Below, one piece after another: positions 63,866 through 64,000 of a stretch of 64,000 nucleotides of DNA. The stretch's first letter is position 1, and every line of letters starts with the position of its first letter. A program made the translations under genes and the position numbers. The notes beneath the pieces were generated by a model. That model did no database searches. It was given only the letters and a program-made list of their open reading frames with translations, and was not told the origin of the DNA. Source of the DNA: Sanderia malayensis (Eukaryota > Cnidaria > Scyphozoa > Semaeostomeae > Pelagiidae); NCBI GenBank assembly GCA_013076295.1, contig RQOL01000139.1, forward strand, positions 1,674,001 to 1,738,000, in the 5' to 3' direction.

Positions 63866-64000
63866 CCTTGCACAATTCATTTTCAACGGGAGGCTCAAAT
63901 TTGAGAACGAGGTGATAGGTGTGGTAGATTTTAACTTAACCTAAGGTGACTGACCTGACCACTGGTATTTCTTCCGAAACTTGTTTTATTTGTTGTTCAG
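63866..64000. other. End of window, no gene recognised
   Basis: It follows the integrase fragment. It may be the start of 3' untranslated or terminal repeat sequence of the gypsy relic. Confidence 0.3.

Larger units (their letters stand above)
61896..63900 (+). mobile_element. Internally deleted Ty3/gypsy-like element with a MITE insertion
   Basis: The order on the + strand is Gag fragment, two zinc knuckles (split by a MITE), protease, then directly the end of integrase. Reverse transcriptase, RNase H and most of integrase are absent. No long terminal repeat was recognised before the window end. Confidence 0.7.

Noticed and set aside
1..64000. CRISPR arrays, operons, riboswitches or bacterial features
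   Set aside because: Spliced genes, animal-type elements and no polycistronic arrangement show a nuclear animal genome; the tandem arrays lack unique spacers.

Overview
The window looks like nuclear DNA from an invertebrate animal. It is AT-rich and has spliced genes with GT-AG introns, two 100-base assembly gaps (12120-12219 and 31560-31659), many satellites, and very many transposable elements. The element mix is Helitrons, a Penelope-like element with a GIY-YIG nuclease, a DIRS/Ngaro-type element, Ty3/gypsy, hAT, TA-target and TTAA-target DNA transposons and a Harbinger-type MADF gene. This suggests a marine invertebrate, but I cannot name the species.

Only one conserved host gene is certain: a complete four-exon PIN1 prolyl isomerase on the minus strand (22137 to 17230). 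It includes a 19-base exon, and two nested DNA transposons sit in its third intron.

Layout. 1-5.94 kb: a Helitron leader on the + strand carrying a four-exon gene for an unrecognised 195-residue protein (1645-4123). It is cut off eleven codons into the RepHel reading frame. 5.9-7.3 kb: a C2H2 finger ORF and a GATC-rich minisatellite. 8.0-9.6 kb: a DDE transposase gene split by a 185-bp MITE. 10.0-11.5 kb: first copy of a repeat headed by a 114-bp satellite. 12.2-14.7 kb: decayed DIRS/Ngaro-like element. 15.7-16.1 kb: MADF relic. 17.2-22.1 kb: PIN1. 22.4-25.85 kb: Penelope-like element with an inverted 5' copy and a hAT insertion. 27.0-31.1 kb: internally deleted Helitron. 31.3-31.5 kb: CXC-domain relic. 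31.8-45.7 kb: intron-containing Helitron A on the minus strand; its leader is a mirror copy of the left-hand leader and is split by a second kind of Helitron-like element (40.04-44.58 kb) encoding a USP-like protease joined to a Rep domain. 46.6-51.4 kb: satellites and dispersed repeats. 51.4-61.4 kb: strand-skewed DNA with a small coiled-coil gene, a TTAA-target transposon and a decayed Helitron B. 61.9-64 kb: Ty3/gypsy relic split by a MITE.

How it fits together: the window is mostly layered rolling-circle transposon sequence. Two Helitron leaders in inverted orientation lie about 31.5 kb apart between their inner ends and bracket PIN1. The most novel-looking parts are the small spliced gene in the Helitron leader, the protease-Rep Helitron nested in the leader satellite of another Helitron, and the 114-bp satellite whose period keeps a reading frame open. 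Nearly all element ORFs carry stops, frameshifts or broken catalytic motifs.
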